Shown piece by piece: positions 22,209 through 34,420 of a stretch of 64,000 nt of DNA (its first letter is position 1; the number at the start of each line of letters is the position of its first letter). The DNA comes from Jackrogersella multiformis. Lineage: Eukaryota; Ascomycota; Sordariomycetes; Xylariales; Hypoxylaceae. The notes beneath the pieces are model-generated. The model ran no database searches, was not told the DNA's origin, and was given only the letters and a program-made list of their open reading frames with translations. The position numbers and the translations under genes were made by a program. Location of the stretch: the NCBI GenBank assembly GCA_902806575.1, contig CADCXD010000005.1, positions 3,224,001 to 3,288,000 on the forward strand, given 5' to 3'.

Positions 22209-24422
22209 TACCTAGGTACCTAATAATAATAATAAAAATACAACCGTGAAAACATACTATGTAAAAGCCGAAAAGAAAACTGATCCCGTGCGCCAGAAAG
22301 GCGGTAAGATGATTGGGGGATTTGCACCGCTAGAAATCCGATTTCGAAATGATGGGAGATTAAGGACATGGGGATGGACTTCTCGATCCCGATGGAACGA
22401 TCTTTTTATCACCATTCATTCTTCCTTGGCGAGTTGCATAAATAACTACATAGTACATACCTATTTTGTAGGTATATCACAACCACTTACCACTCTGCCA
22501 CTTAGCCAATGACAAGGTACCTAGGTAGGTTAGTTCGCACAAATGGTTTCCAAGAACGAATACATACATATGACATAGGTAAGCTTAGAATGAAGTGCTT
22601 GTTCTTGTTCTCGTGACAGGTAGGCTCATAGGCTAAGGGACTTGGAAGAAAGCTAGCAACCAAACAGGTACCTAAGCTCTAAACTGCATATTGCTAAGGA
22701 AGAGTAAAGGGAAAGTTGTTTCGGATCCAATCTGTTTCATGGCAATCTCTTTTTGGTACAATATAATATCTTCTCTGCTTCTAGTGTACACATAATCCAG
22801 AGTTAGGCTAGGTACACAGGGGATGTATGATCAGTTACCCGTCATCCCGTTACCTTCTGCCTCCTTGTCTCCATATATGCCATAGGGATGCTAGGTAATA
22901 AGTATTACATAGTTGAGATCTAGGATGATAGATATCCACAATTCCATCTACGTGCCACACCACTGGGCAGTCTTGAGCGCCGGGAATCTTCGATCCTTTG
23001 TGTCGATCATTTGTTCTGTCTAGGCCGAGATTCCGATATCGTATCACATAATCCATGTGTCAATTGACTTTAAGAGAAGCCAATTCAAAGAAGTTATATG
23101 GCACATGGGTTTAAAAGTGAGGCTATATTCTATACTTGCCTAGGCGCCTATCGATTTTCGTTGTCAATAAGGAAATTAGTCCCCTCAGAAGATTCGAGAA
23201 AGCAAATATAGGCTCATCTCGACTCGACCAATTCGACTAGGTTAGAGCCATTGAATCCCTAGCACCCTAGTAGGATCCTAACAAATAATAACAGACAATG
23301 CATCTCGATTATAAACCTTGATAGACATATAATATTATCCGAATAGTCGATAGTGCTGACGAGTCCAGCTTGTTGCATATAGGCTAGCGGCAGTGATTCT
23401 CGGGCTTGCATGTGGGCGTCGCTTTTGGCGTTTCTGCTCGTTTGTCTTTGTCCCCTCGGATGTCAATATCCTGACATAGTACATCCATAAGCTAATAAGT
23501 AACACGTAAACCTCTTACAGCTTCAGCTAGATTAGGCGCGTAAGCTCAAGTTCTACCGCATCCATAGCTTCGAAGCCGGCTCATAACCTTAAAACACACA
23601 CACCCTGACACCGTCGTGTAGTGTAGCTTGGCTTCATCGTCAGTGCTCTCCGAATTTCGCACCCCACATGTCGAACCCCCCCTCAAGTGGATCTAGAAAG
23701 ATCAGAAGAGGCGGAGGTCCATAAAAGGAAACCATGCTGCCATGGCGAGGGTAAAAAAAGCTGGGGTTGACCGAGAATTGGGTCGCGACCGAGGAGGGGG
23801 AGGATTTGGCCCGGGATATGAGGATTGGGTTTCGATAGCGAGCCCTTTCTCGGTCTTTTTTCTATCTATGCCAGCTATGCCAACTATCTCTGTGAACCAT
23901 CGTGAAACAGACGCCGTACTATGCTATCTTGTGCGAGTGGCAAACGTTTTTTTTCTCTTATAAACATAGTACCTAGGATGGTTACAAGGTTACTAGTGTA
24001 GTGTAGTTGCTACGAAGGTACAATATAGATCCTACGAGATCTCCACTGGTATTGATCGTCACCAGGTCCCAGCGGGAGAACGGTCTGGATCGAGGTTTAG
24101 CTGATTCATCGGGAGTCAAAGCTCGCGCGGGTTGACTCGGCAGGCCACGATCTCTTGAAGGGAGGGATTGGTGTAAAATAGAATTCTATCGGAGTCTGCC
24201 AAGTTCGCGCGATTTTTTATTTTTTTTTGGACACAGAGTAGATTATAAGTTTTTTTTTTTCTGAGGCCAAGTATCAATGTGTTAAGTAATGCCATTCTTC
24301 GCGGATCGGATAGTGAGTGTTAAGAGGTTGAACAGAACGCCACAGCATGTACGATACATAAAGCATCTGCAAGCTATCAGAGCATATAAATTAAACCGAT
24401 AAAGGCACATATAAAAATAAGC
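20421..24422. other. Gene desert with microsatellites
   Basis: About 4 kb without a supportable gene. It holds an AAT repeat with an embedded palindrome (22177-22238), several TACCTAGG motifs, T-rich tracts near 23948 and 24215-24260, and scattered ORFs under 90 codons with no domain or signal. No tRNA-like B box was found. Confidence 0.45.
22177..22238. repeat. AAT microsatellite interrupted by TACCTAGGTA
   Basis: About ten AAT units, then ATACCTAGGTACC, then further AAT units. The palindrome sits inside the microsatellite, as if inserted or expanded around it. Confidence 0.85.
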
Positions 24423-24789
24423 ATGCGGTTCATTGCTGCTTTACTACCGGTGGTGATTTTGATGAATAATGCAGTAGGGAGCAATGCAAGCCGAAGACGT
24501 AATAAGCCACATATCAGTAAGTCTCAGCCATCGCGGTTCTTCGTGGACATCGCGCACTGTTACTCTGCAGTAAGAGTAGCATGATATTTGAAAATTTTGA
24601 GAATTTTCTTCTTTAACAGCCAAAACCGAAGAGGTAACGCTCTCCGCAAAAGATCGGAGCCTGTTCCGGTTTGCAAATAAGGAGATGACATTGGGTGGTT
24701 TAATGAGAAACAGCGCATTTTACGCCTACGTGATATTTTTCCGGCACTTAGTAGGTAGCACTGAAGTAATACCTATCCGTCGATCTTAG
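24423..24789 (+). CDS. Candidate small secreted protein, two exons, 87 aa
   Basis: The first exon (24423-24516) encodes MRFIAALLPVVILMNNAVGS, a good signal peptide with a Gly-Ser cleavage region, followed by a basic SRRRNKPH stretch. It ends at GTAAGT. The second exon (24620-24789) starts after TTTAACAG and stays open for 56 codons, with SAKDRSLFRFANKEM and a hydrophobic AFYAYVIFFRHLV. The exon sum is 264 nt, in frame. The intron would be 103 nt, and a nearer acceptor at 24567-24568 leads straight to a stop. No family is recognised and the mature part has no cysteines. The evidence is only a signal peptide plus splice signals, so chance is a real alternative. Confidence 0.3.
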
Positions 24790-25076
24790 ACCTACATGTA
24801 GGTACCTACTTAGATCAACTTCGTCTCTCTATGCTATCTTAGGTACCTAGGTAGATAAAGGTAAATAAGAAGTAAATATTAGGCTAGGTACTAAATAATT
24901 CTACTCAGGCACCTATCAAGGCAAGTAGGTAGGATTTAGCAGCTGAGGATCTCGATACCAAAGGGACACTAACGACATGATTCATTGACTTCCAGGTTCC
25001 AAGGTTATATTGACTTATATCGACTTTGCAGCAACACCCACCTAGTGCAAAACTACCTAGAGAATACCGAAGAAGT

Positions 25077-25077
25077 A

Positions 25078-25105
<28 letters not shown>
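25077..25105. repeat. AAT microsatellite
   Basis: About nine to ten uninterrupted AAT/ATA units. Confidence 0.85.
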
Positions 25106-25108
<3 letters not shown>

Positions 25109-25713
25109 CTCCTCCGATCCTTTAATCTTAGTAGAATAGAAGTCCATATCAACCCCATCTGAGCTCTCCATATATTTCCCACCAACTCGTTGCTCATCCG
25201 TCTCATGTCTGTAGAGCTTTATTAAAGAGTATGCAAAGGCGACTCAAACAAAATCCACAATCTATTAATCAGCCGACTATCTTTTCCTGGGAACACCACT
25301 TGCAAGCACATCCATGGAGTAATTGTCCACTCTGCCACCCTGAATCAAATCACACGATTGCAGTACGTAAGCACATACAAACCAAACAGGCAACCGGAAT
25401 AGACAAGACAGATAACAAAGCACCGTACGAAAGGAGCCTCTGTCACGCCCTAGCGTTCAGCGAGGGGTACGTCGGTATTGTGCCGTCGAAGGGGGGAAAA
25501 CAGAAAACAGTCAGGCCCAAGAGTCGTTGTACCTAATCAAATTAACGTACAATAACGAAGAAAAAGCTTGTTCTAGGAGCTTTCGAGCCTTTCGAGCCCG
25601 ACGGATCGCCTGGAAAGAGAAAGCGAAACGCCGAGGGTCGTCGGGATTTTAGGCACCACGCTATTCCCTCTATCCTTTTTTCCTCAACTCCTTTTTCCCC
25701 CTCTACCTTTTAT

Positions 25714-25746
25714 GCCCTACCTTTGCCCTACCTTTGCCTTACCTTT
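25714..25746. repeat. 11-bp tandem repeat, three copies
   Basis: Three copies of GCCYTACCTTT in a pyrimidine-rich stretch some 600 bp before the zinc-ribbon gene. Confidence 0.8.
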
Positions 25747-25809
25747 GCCCTGCTTGCCTTACGTTACACCCTTGTTTATTCGTGACCAGACCAGGGCACA
25801 AGCTACCTA

Positions 25810-25865
25810 ACACTAGACACTAGACACTAGACACCAGACACTAAACACTAAACACTAGACACTAG
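25810..25865. repeat. 7-bp tandem repeat, eight copies
   Basis: Eight contiguous copies of ACACTAG, three of them with one change (ACACCAG, and ACACTAA twice). Confidence 0.9.
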
Positions 25866-25942
25866 ACGCCTAGGTACTCCTCGTTGGGTCCCACTTGGAC
25901 ACCTGTGCCATTTATTACTACTACTACCTACTTACATACATA

Positions 25943-25966
25943 TACTACCATACTACCATACTACCA
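25943..25966. repeat. 8-bp tandem repeat, three copies
   Basis: Three perfect copies of TACTACCA, flanked by related CATACATAC sequence. Confidence 0.85.
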
Positions 25967-26333
25967 TACATGCTACCATACATATCACCATACATACCAC
26001 CACGTTTATACATATACCTGCCCCGGTCCTAACTAGCTTGGGCCTCTCTCTTCTTCACTTGGTCAGACCTAGCAACCTAAAAAGACAGGACCCTCCCTGT
26101 GGAGAAATTCAACCCCTGGTGAACTGGATCTCTCGGCTCGAGCCTGCAATCAACGATCCGAAACAAGCCCCCTCCACTCCTCCACCAAGACTACCTAAGA
26201 CTCCACGCTGAACATTCCATTCCCACTCGAAAAGGCTTCCACTTATACATAAGCGGCCAACATCCCTCCCTCCCACTACTTCATATACAACTTCGCTACC
26301 TCACCAGGCTACGCCCTCTCACAACCTACCAAC

Positions 26334-26606
26334 ATGTCAACGCGACCATCAAGACCATCAAAGACACACTACGCCAGCTCCTCGTCAACCGATACAGACA
26401 GCAGCAGCTCGCCTTCATCGTCGGACACCGACCTATCCATAATGGACGTCCAACCAGTCGCTTCGGTCGAGGTGCTGCGCTGCCTACGCTGCCATCGCCA
26501 CGTCGAAGCCACGTCGACCGACGACACTGCCTCGACGGGTATGATCCGAGTAGGGTTTAATCTCTACTACTGCCAGAAGTGCGCGACGGCAGTCGGCTAC
26601 AAATGA
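26334..26606 (+). CDS. Small zinc-ribbon protein, 90 aa
   Basis: Single-exon ORF. Residues 1-35 are Ser/Thr-rich and probably disordered. The C-terminal half has two CxxC knuckles, C50-x2-C53 (LRCLRCHRH) and C80-x2-C83 (YYCQKCATAVGYK), 26 residues apart, which would hold one zinc ion as in zinc ribbons. The protein ends right after the second knuckle. I take it as a genuine conserved fungal hypothetical because the Cys pattern and the compact IRVGFNLYYCQKC core would be unlikely by chance. Function unknown: binding to nucleic acid or protein is possible. It stands alone, with kilobases of non-coding DNA on both sides, which suggests long untranslated leaders or complex control. Confidence 0.75.
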   Translation: MSTRPSRPSKTHYASSSSTDTDSSSSPSSSDTDLSIMDVQPVASVEVLRCLRCHRHVEATSTDDTASTGMIRVGFNLYYCQKCATAVGYK

Positions 26607-29600
26607 ACGCGACGACCTTTCGGGGTGAGAACAAGGTCGACAATTTCAACCCGCCACGGCCTGACGACGAAAGACGCTCGCTCTACCACGAATCAATCAC
26701 CAACGCTTTTTTGATCCGACCCAAAGTCGCTTCGGATTCCTTCGAAAGAAAACATGGATATGCGAACAACAACCCCCCTATTATCAGACCTCCGTGAGAA
26801 GGAAACATGGAAACCTGACAATTCGCATCCCTCGGGTGTGCTACACTAAGACGCGCATTCTTCGCGCTGACGAAGAAGACAACACAACCGCACTACGATA
26901 ACAACACACAACACCCTGCTGCAGCTACATGGATATCATTACCGAAGATGTCTAGATACAGCGACAGCTGCATAGCGTTCCATGGACGGCTTACAACTAC
27001 CCAGTCCTAGCTACATATTCCTAGTCCTAGATGGCTACTACTTTTCTCCCCCCTTTTTTTCCATTTCTCAATGGGCGAGTGGGTTCATTTTTATCATTGT
27101 CATTATTATTATTATTATATCTATCTTGGTTACCTATTTTTTCGCCACCCAGAGGTCGCAATGGTCGACCCGTCCGATCGCTCGATTGACAGGGACATCA
27201 AACTATTGTAGACGGCACGAGTTGTCTTACAGCAAGGACGGAGACAAGACGCTATTAACAGAAGCTTGCCCGGCTATCTCGCATATTCGCCACCTTCGCG
27301 AAGATCTAAAGCACTTGAGAAGCGAAAGCGCGGCTTTTTTCGAATTCGGGCTTCCCCCTCCCCCCTGCTCTTCCCCTCTTCTCCCATATTTGCCATCGAC
27401 GATTTCTCTATTTTTCTCTCATGCAATTCTCCAAATTCGCATGTTGGCGCTTACGAATTCTATCACCTGTATACATCTGCGGGATATGGGGTACGGATGG
27501 GGCTGAAACGTCGGGATATGCAGCATCTGGGTTTGTTTGTTTTCTGCCCTATCTTGTGCAAAGCTGCTGCAGCGCTTGGCCTGCCTACTTACTTGCTTGC
27601 TACCGGTCAGGCCGGACAGTCAATGTGAGGCGCAGCTATCAGCATAAGCAAGCATCACATTTATCCCTTGACCAATCAATCCGTCCCAATACAGCTGGCA
27701 AGGATAAATGAGATTTTTTTCTTCATGTGTCCACTATTGGGTAGTTCACCGCTACGGTTGGGTTAATTGGGCAATGATATGGGACTGTGTTGGGTCAATT
27801 CACATTAGGACTTTCAACACCACACATCATCACGACTTCTCTTGTTGTGGCCTTTTCCCCTCTTAGCTTCAAGTACAAAGCACAGAAAAGAATCATAAGA
27901 CCTAGAGAGAGGCACCAAACCAATCCACTCCCTTACCCTTGTCAATTCAACTATCAAACCCCGGCAGTTTTTATTGGACAACACACGTCATATGCGTCGA
28001 ACCCTCGACGGTACGGACCAATCCGGACTTGCCAATGCTCTTCCTATCTCGCCGACCAGCCAATCACCGCTCCGTGGCCCGGCTCCAACCCCGGCAAATA
28101 CCACCGACCCCCGGTTCGTTCCTACTACCTGTGACGTCGACGTGCTTTTGCGCTCTCCAATGAAGCCATCACAGGAATTCACATTCCTCCATTTTCAATA
28201 ACACATTCGGCATAACATATGCAAGCCAACCAGCAGAACATATTTTTTTCGAGTGGGCTACCGCGGGAGCAGCTTGTTTTGATTGGCTATATACTATTTG
28301 CCCCTTTCCTGTTTTATTTTTATATTCTTATCATACTGTTATATTCTTTTCATCCGAGCCTCGTATTTGCTTACCGTCCCATGTCACTGTCACGGCGAGG
28401 TACTTCCGGCGGCCCTTTTTCTTACGTGGTCTACGATCTACTGTGATCTATTATGTTGTTTTGGATAAATGAGTTTCCGAGGAGAAAGTTGAATACCCCC
28501 CATTTGTCTTGGCGTACAGTGGTACTTGAGAACCGGTCAGGTTGCATTGTGTTTTAGCGGCGTCCACTTTGGGAATTAGGGACTTCGGCAGAGCATGTGG
28601 AGTATGAATATCAATTGTCAATTTTCAATAAGGGGGAGAGGCATCTACGGTGTTGGCAACTGCACTTGGGAGAATACACGAAAGGCATAAGCATTTATCT
28701 GCAATCGGGCAGTATGTATACAGGATGAATATACGCAGGGACGACATGCATTTTACCTACCTACATAAGGTAGACAATGAGAATATTGGGCAAGCCAAAA
28801 AGGGTTACGAGATATCTGTTAGCTACGTTGTATTAATTACGATACTCGGGAATCATAATATGGCTTATTAATTACCTACCTTACTTTGCTATATATGTGC
28901 CAAAGAATATGTTCTACTTGTGACTTTAGTACGACGAGAGCTGTATTAGACTGCAGTAGCATGCAAATATTTCCCGTCTAACCAAAACTGTTCTGTTAGC
29001 AGATTACCGGTAAAATCTAGATTTCCTGAATCTTCAACCCTGATAAACCTCTTCCTCCCGTTATAAGATGACGCGTACACTTGAAGCGGACGCTAGATAC
29101 CGCACCGCAGGATGGGAATGAGGCGGACAGGTAGCTAGCGTCGAGTGACAGCGACAGCGTGCGACGAATTGCTTGATGATCGCTCTTAGCTTCTGGCTTC
29201 TAGCTTCTAGCAAGGATTCAGGTTCCTGTGCCTTTTTTAGAGTGGCAAAGTGGGAAACCGGGGGCAAGTTCTGCTTCTAGGTAGCTTCTGCACATCACTA
29301 CTTCGAATGATGTTTCAACTTCTCTAATACCCTAATACATATGCCAAGGCTTGTTTCATGCAATAAAGCGGCGGTGGGTTGGGTAACTTTGGCTAGCATG
29401 AGGTCACGATAGACACGGCATGTACCGAGATAACTATTGGGAATGTATTACTCCAGCTACCTAAACACACGTTTACTACCTACCTATTTACTACCGGGCT
29501 TCTAGTAAAGCAAATCCAGTATTAACCCATCATATCAATTTTCACCAACTTCACTAAAGGCGCTTTATCTCATATTGACCACATGCGTCCTATGTACTAA

Positions 29601-32089
29601 CAACAAATACGAGTCAGCTCCCAAACCGCTCGTGGATAATGCGCTTAGCCTCACTATACGAAGCCCGATATATACCTACCTACCTGCTTACCTACCTAGC
29701 CTGCCTACCTAGATATAAAGTAACTTAATTACTTACCCGCATGCACACTACAACGCCATGATAATCGCTCGTTCCCCAGCAAGCGCGCCAAGCATCCGAC
29801 TACACTATTTCTACTACGTTGCTAGCAGATCGCCATGTCCCTTCCCCCCCGTCCCAAAGAAAAGAGATCCGGCAAAAGCGCCCGTCTTGAGGGGGGACAT
29901 TGCAACCCTCCGACGTTACCTGGGGGCGCGCACATCCTCCTTTCGTCGACATAATAGGAGCTGGCGGCCGCTGGTTGGTCATGAGAGTTCCCCGGATTCG
30001 TGTTTTGTTTTTCCAAATTCTGCCCGAGCCGCGACGATCAGGGTCCTGCCCACATTCGACATCAATCGTGCACCAATGCGCGACGATGTCATCGCGCAGC
30101 GGATCTGCCCTCGTAAATAAAAAAAACATCAGCGTACCCTAGATCAGGTCGGCGGCTAACGCACTGACGCATGGGACGGATTGTGCTGAAGTGCCTGGGT
30201 AGGGTAGGCTGGTAGGCACCTTAGGAATGGGTGGATGGTATTCGCGATATCGACACCTACGGTAAATACATACCTCCAGTACAGTTTATATAGCTCATGA
30301 AATAATTCGGCTTAGTGGCATTATGGAGCTATGCTAGCCACTACCTGCCCACATACCTAGCTAATAGGGAATTGCCCAACTTCTAGCTTTGCTCAAGTTA
30401 CCTCTGCTTCTCCCCTACTCATGTCCATGCGTTGGTGGATCCAAGCCCGCGACGAGTTGCGGGGGATGGTTCCAGCTCATATTAACCTCGCAGCTGGCCC
30501 CAGACCGCGGGGAAGCTCAGAGTCGCCGGCCGCTCGCGTAGCAGAAGACCGGTTGCGAAAAACCTCTGCATAAGCTCAAAGTAACTGGCTATTTAGCAGA
30601 CATGAATAGCTGTAGCTTAATGGATACTACCGGCGAGTCACGATCGTTGGGTGCTAACGCTAGGTGCTACCTAATGCCGGGCGCTGCTGTCTCGCTAGGT
30701 ACGATGCGACTCTGGGATGCCGGCGCCAGGAACGCGCCCCTTTAAGGTCGAAGTCGGTTCTCTCACCACCGCCGAGCGAATAAGCTCAAGCCAGCAAAGC
30801 ACCGTCGATTTCCGTTCGTTAGTAAGTGATTATACTCTCTACTTTACCTAAGTAGGTAGGGAAAGCTCTTTTCGGAATCCTGCGCCGGTAGAGGACGGCC
30901 CAATCAGGAATGCCCAACTCCAGGGAACCAGCTCTGAGCGTTCAAATACGCTCCCCCAACGAAATGCAAGATACCCACTCCCCCTTCTTAAAAGTTAAAC
31001 CAAAAGCCTGGTGCGAAGTCAAGATGTGTCTATTAAATAGTAGTAGGTAGCTTAAACTGTATTACTTAAGTACCTAGGTATGGTAAAATATCGTAGTCTT
31101 AGCATGCATTCAGGTTCTCATTCTTCTGCCTAGGTACCATCCATCCGCCTTGGTAATTTCACATACCTATACATAAACTTGAATATATACCTACCTAAGT
31201 TACAGTGTGTTTAATAACGATTTGAAATTAGTAGAGTCACGATACTAGTTACCGAGGTAGTTAAATGTTGAAATATTATTACTCATAAACAAAAGCGCTA
31301 CATTTACGTTAAACGATTGCCTTGATGGCGCGACGTAAAATCAAATACTTGTGTTTTATCGCTTTTTGCTCCTCGCCAAGTCAGTTGTTTAAGGGGTGAC
31401 CTATCTTACTCGCTTATGGAGCTCTCATAATTCAACGTGATAACAAGCAAACGACATACCTGTTCTGTTTAAATATTTAGGTAGGTAGGTATTTAACGGA
31501 GATCATCTTAAATCGTTTATCTTAAAACTTCGGAAAACTCGTGCTAAGTGATAACACACGACCCTGATAGGTAGCTTAGTTTAGTCACGAGCACTCTTAA
31601 TTTTCCAATTATTCCGAGAAACACCTGAATGCCTCTTATCGTTAAAAGAAAGTCATACAGTACCTAAGGTATATAATATATTCAAGCGAGGATTAACATG
31701 TAATTCGGTTCATCTGAGGTTTACATTCAAAACCTCCACGAGTTTTAAATGGCTGAAAATAAGGATAAAACCTTTCCTTTGTCAGCATTGTGGCATTTTT
31801 CTTCCTTAAGTACTGTCAATTCTCACGTGCATTTTTAATATCATCTTCGCTTAAATACAAACCCTCTTTCCTCGAGTCCTGCAAGTCAACAACGAGAAAC
31901 GCATCTTGTCTATCATCTAGAAATCAACAATTAAACCCGACCTTTAAATACTATTTGTCGCCTATAAAACAGTCTCGGGCTAGCTTTCGTTGTCTCAATA
32001 CCAAGCAGTTACACTCCTTCGTTTTAGAAACCAGGAACCTTGTCTAATACGAGGACGACTCGGTATTAGAGTTAAATGAGAACCATGGA
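26607..32089. other. Gene desert, low-complexity and pyrimidine-rich
   Basis: About 5.5 kb with no supportable gene. It contains C/T-rich tracts (27040-27130, 27340-27420), TACC repeats at 29671-29712 and TACCTAGGTA at 31071. The ORFs at 27266-28163, 28219-28468, 29758-30129 and 31790-32047 overlap one another in several frames and lack motifs. The first part may be the 3' region of the zinc-ribbon gene. Confidence 0.45.
29671..29712. repeat. TACC-type tandem repeat
   Basis: Imperfect TACCTACC/TGCC units, the half-site of the dispersed TACCTAGGTA palindrome. Confidence 0.7.
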
Positions 32090-33324
32090 TACCTTTCAGT
32101 ATCAAAGAGCTTCCCAACCACCCTCTATCGCCGAGTCTACCTACTAAGGAGCTCCTTAAAATCTCGTCTGACCTGTCTAGTTTACAGGATCGTTCATAGG
32201 AGGATTCACAGGAATATTTACGGGACATTCTACAGCAGGGCTTTGCCCTTGACGCAACGCTGTGCGACCTGTTTGCCAATGAAAGTCTCACAACATTAAG
32301 CACGTATCGATCGATCAATCTCATGAATTTGGGCATTGAAATGCAAACTATCCAGTGGCACACGTCAACACCGGCTTGGGTCGACGAGCTCGTAACCAAA
32401 ATACAACAAGTTCGTGAAGAAGAAACGGAGCAACCAGGTGCACCTAATAAACGAGCCGAACTGGAATCAAAGTTTTACATGTACCAGCTTGCGCTAAACA
32501 AATCCTGTTGTCTATCAAAGGAGGATACCAAAAGACTATTGTATTCCTATCTTCCTCTAGATTTCACGCGGATACCCCGCCCAATGACAAGATCATGGAG
32601 ATCCACGGCTAATCGTTCAGCGACCAAACCATGATGCAATTTACGGCAACAAACCCTATCGCTAAGCCAGTGCCTGATATTATTTACCTACGGATACGAC
32701 ATGGACCTATTCCCGATACTCAGCTACCCAAGTCACAGGTTCTTCAGAGACATGATCGCCTACAATTCATCCTAGATGCCGTTGCCCTACTTAATTGTAG
32801 AAGTCAAAGCGATGGGTGGTAATATATGCTAGGCTGTAAGCCAATGCATGGGTGGCTCGGCAGTGAGTTTGAAGCTGAACGAAAAAGCGAACGACAATGA
32901 CCAGAACGCCATCTTCAGTCTGGCTATTAACGAGTTTACCGCGGCTCTACACATCCTGTGGGTAGAAGATAGGGACGAGGACGAGGATAGGGAAAAGTAC
33001 TCCAAAATTTCGGACGGCCTCCCTGTATGTGATGGGAGAATGGAAAAGAATTACATAATGAAGAACGTTCGGTCAATGAGCCTGAGTAATTGCGACGACT
33101 TTGTTAAACTCTGGAGACTGATTCTCAACATCCACGACTGGGCAACAAAAGAAAGGTTGCAGTCGTTGAAAGATAATCTCAGGAACCAGATCTCTCTGTC
33201 CGCTAATATCAACCTGGGCCCTAAATGTAAAAAAAGGGCACGAGATCCGGAGAACGCAAATAGCCCCCTCCCATCCAGAAAAGTTCGGACGGCGCTTCGG
33301 GGGCAGTCGGAAGAGGCACTCTAA
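32090..33324 (+). pseudogene. Decayed DUF7924-type gene
   Basis: Pieces of one protein appear in order but in changing frames: LRDILQQGFALDATLCDLF (from about 32218), a Lys/Glu-rich middle, a PxPDIIYGYDMDLFP-like block split over two frames near 32680-32715, then LPYLIVEVKAMGGN followed by AVSQCMGGSAVS. The last blocks match the family core (VxEAKSMGG...QCMGGSA), then FSLAINEF, HILWVEDR and LILNIHDWATKERLQ to a stop at 33324. In-frame TAG codons lie at 32197-32199 and 32830-32832, and at least three frame changes fall between 32620 and 32790. Members are fungal proteins of unknown function, sometimes likened to nucleases. The last 158 codons are still open, so decay looks fairly recent. Confidence 0.75.
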
Positions 33325-34420
33325 CCAACGTCCCTCGGAGCTTCACACGACTTGCAGAAGTTGTCTTACAGAATCCTTCGGTGTTACTTAATCTTTACGA
33401 ATAATTAAAACGATAGATTCTATGTTAGCAGTTCATGTCGTATTTTCAAGTTTCTAATAACGCCCAGTAAAGTGTAAAGTCTAGACGGACAGCTTTCCCT
33501 AGCTCTTTGTGTTGTGTAACTTGTGTTCGCGCTTAGCTTGGCTATATCGGAACTTCCGAATAGTATGTGTTGGAGCAAAGAGCATTTCAGCACTCTCACG
33601 CCCACCTAGGTACATAGAACACATAATTGCTGCTGCAGAGGATGGCACCTATAGCCGGGAGATATTTTACCCCTATTACCTAACCAGTGTGAGCACTTTG
33701 GCCTCCTTACCATTCCCCCGGTGTACGATACTACTAAGTTACACTGAAATCTGGGTTAGGTAGCTAAAAACACCTTTTTGTTGGATACCTAGGTATCGGC
33801 GTGCCATTTCTTAAGTAGTTCCAGGCATCGCGAAGGTCGTTAAGATGGATGATGATTTAGGGATTCAGAGATTCAGGGGGCCAATGGTACCTAGCATACC
33901 CTATCTTGAATGCTGACTAAGCATAATGAATTCGTGAATATCTTCGAGGAAACAGGAAAATGTTGGCAATTGACCTGACTTGACGTAACTAAAGTAACAA
34001 TTGCATTTGACTTCTATAACCTATAGGGATTACAAATGACTACGAAGTTTGGCTTGGTTATCAACTAGGGTATTGTGTCTGCCTAACACCTAATAGTTAA
34101 TACCTAGCGATAATACCCTGAGGCTACTGTGCTAATATATTTGGAAGATATTCTTTATATAATTCTTTATATAATTGAAAACATGTCTTTCTTGACGATG
34201 CGAATTAGCCAGATCGAGTTCCGCCGACTTAGCGGGTTCGAAAATACGTTCTCGTACTCGTACAATCACCCCAATACACTGGTCAACTGAACCCAGAACT
34301 CCTCCGACACGCGACAAATTCACCCGACACCTACTTCATAAGCAAAGATATCGCCCCGGAACCCAACAAGAGCCAACTCCAAGTCCAAAATAACCCAAAC
34401 CGTCATAAATCGTAAACAAC
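33325..34420. other. Intergenic spacer
   Basis: AT-rich DNA between the DUF7924 remnant and the 3' end of the Zn2Cys6 gene. It has TACCTAGGTA at 33786 and no supported gene. Confidence 0.5.

Larger units (their letters stand above)
24790..26333. other. Repeat-rich upstream region of the zinc-ribbon gene
   Basis: Contains AAT, 11-bp, 7-bp and 8-bp tandem repeats and pyrimidine-rich stretches. It is probably promoter and a long 5' leader of the gene at 26334. ORF 25231-25536 has no recognisable content. Confidence 0.45.

Noticed and set aside
27266..28163. Overlapping small frames in the gene desert
   Set aside because: They overlap each other in different frames in pyrimidine-rich DNA and none has a motif.
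28219..28468. Hydrophobic frame resembling a membrane peptide
   Set aside because: Hydrophobicity follows from the T-rich tract, and the alternative frame has no ATG near the start.
29758..30129. Frames on both strands at the same place
   Set aside because: Open frames on both strands with no family resemblance; typical of chance in a GC-richer patch.
34228..34245. GGGTTCGAAAATA, resembling a tRNA B box
   Set aside because: No matching acceptor stem, A box or cloverleaf around it on either strand.
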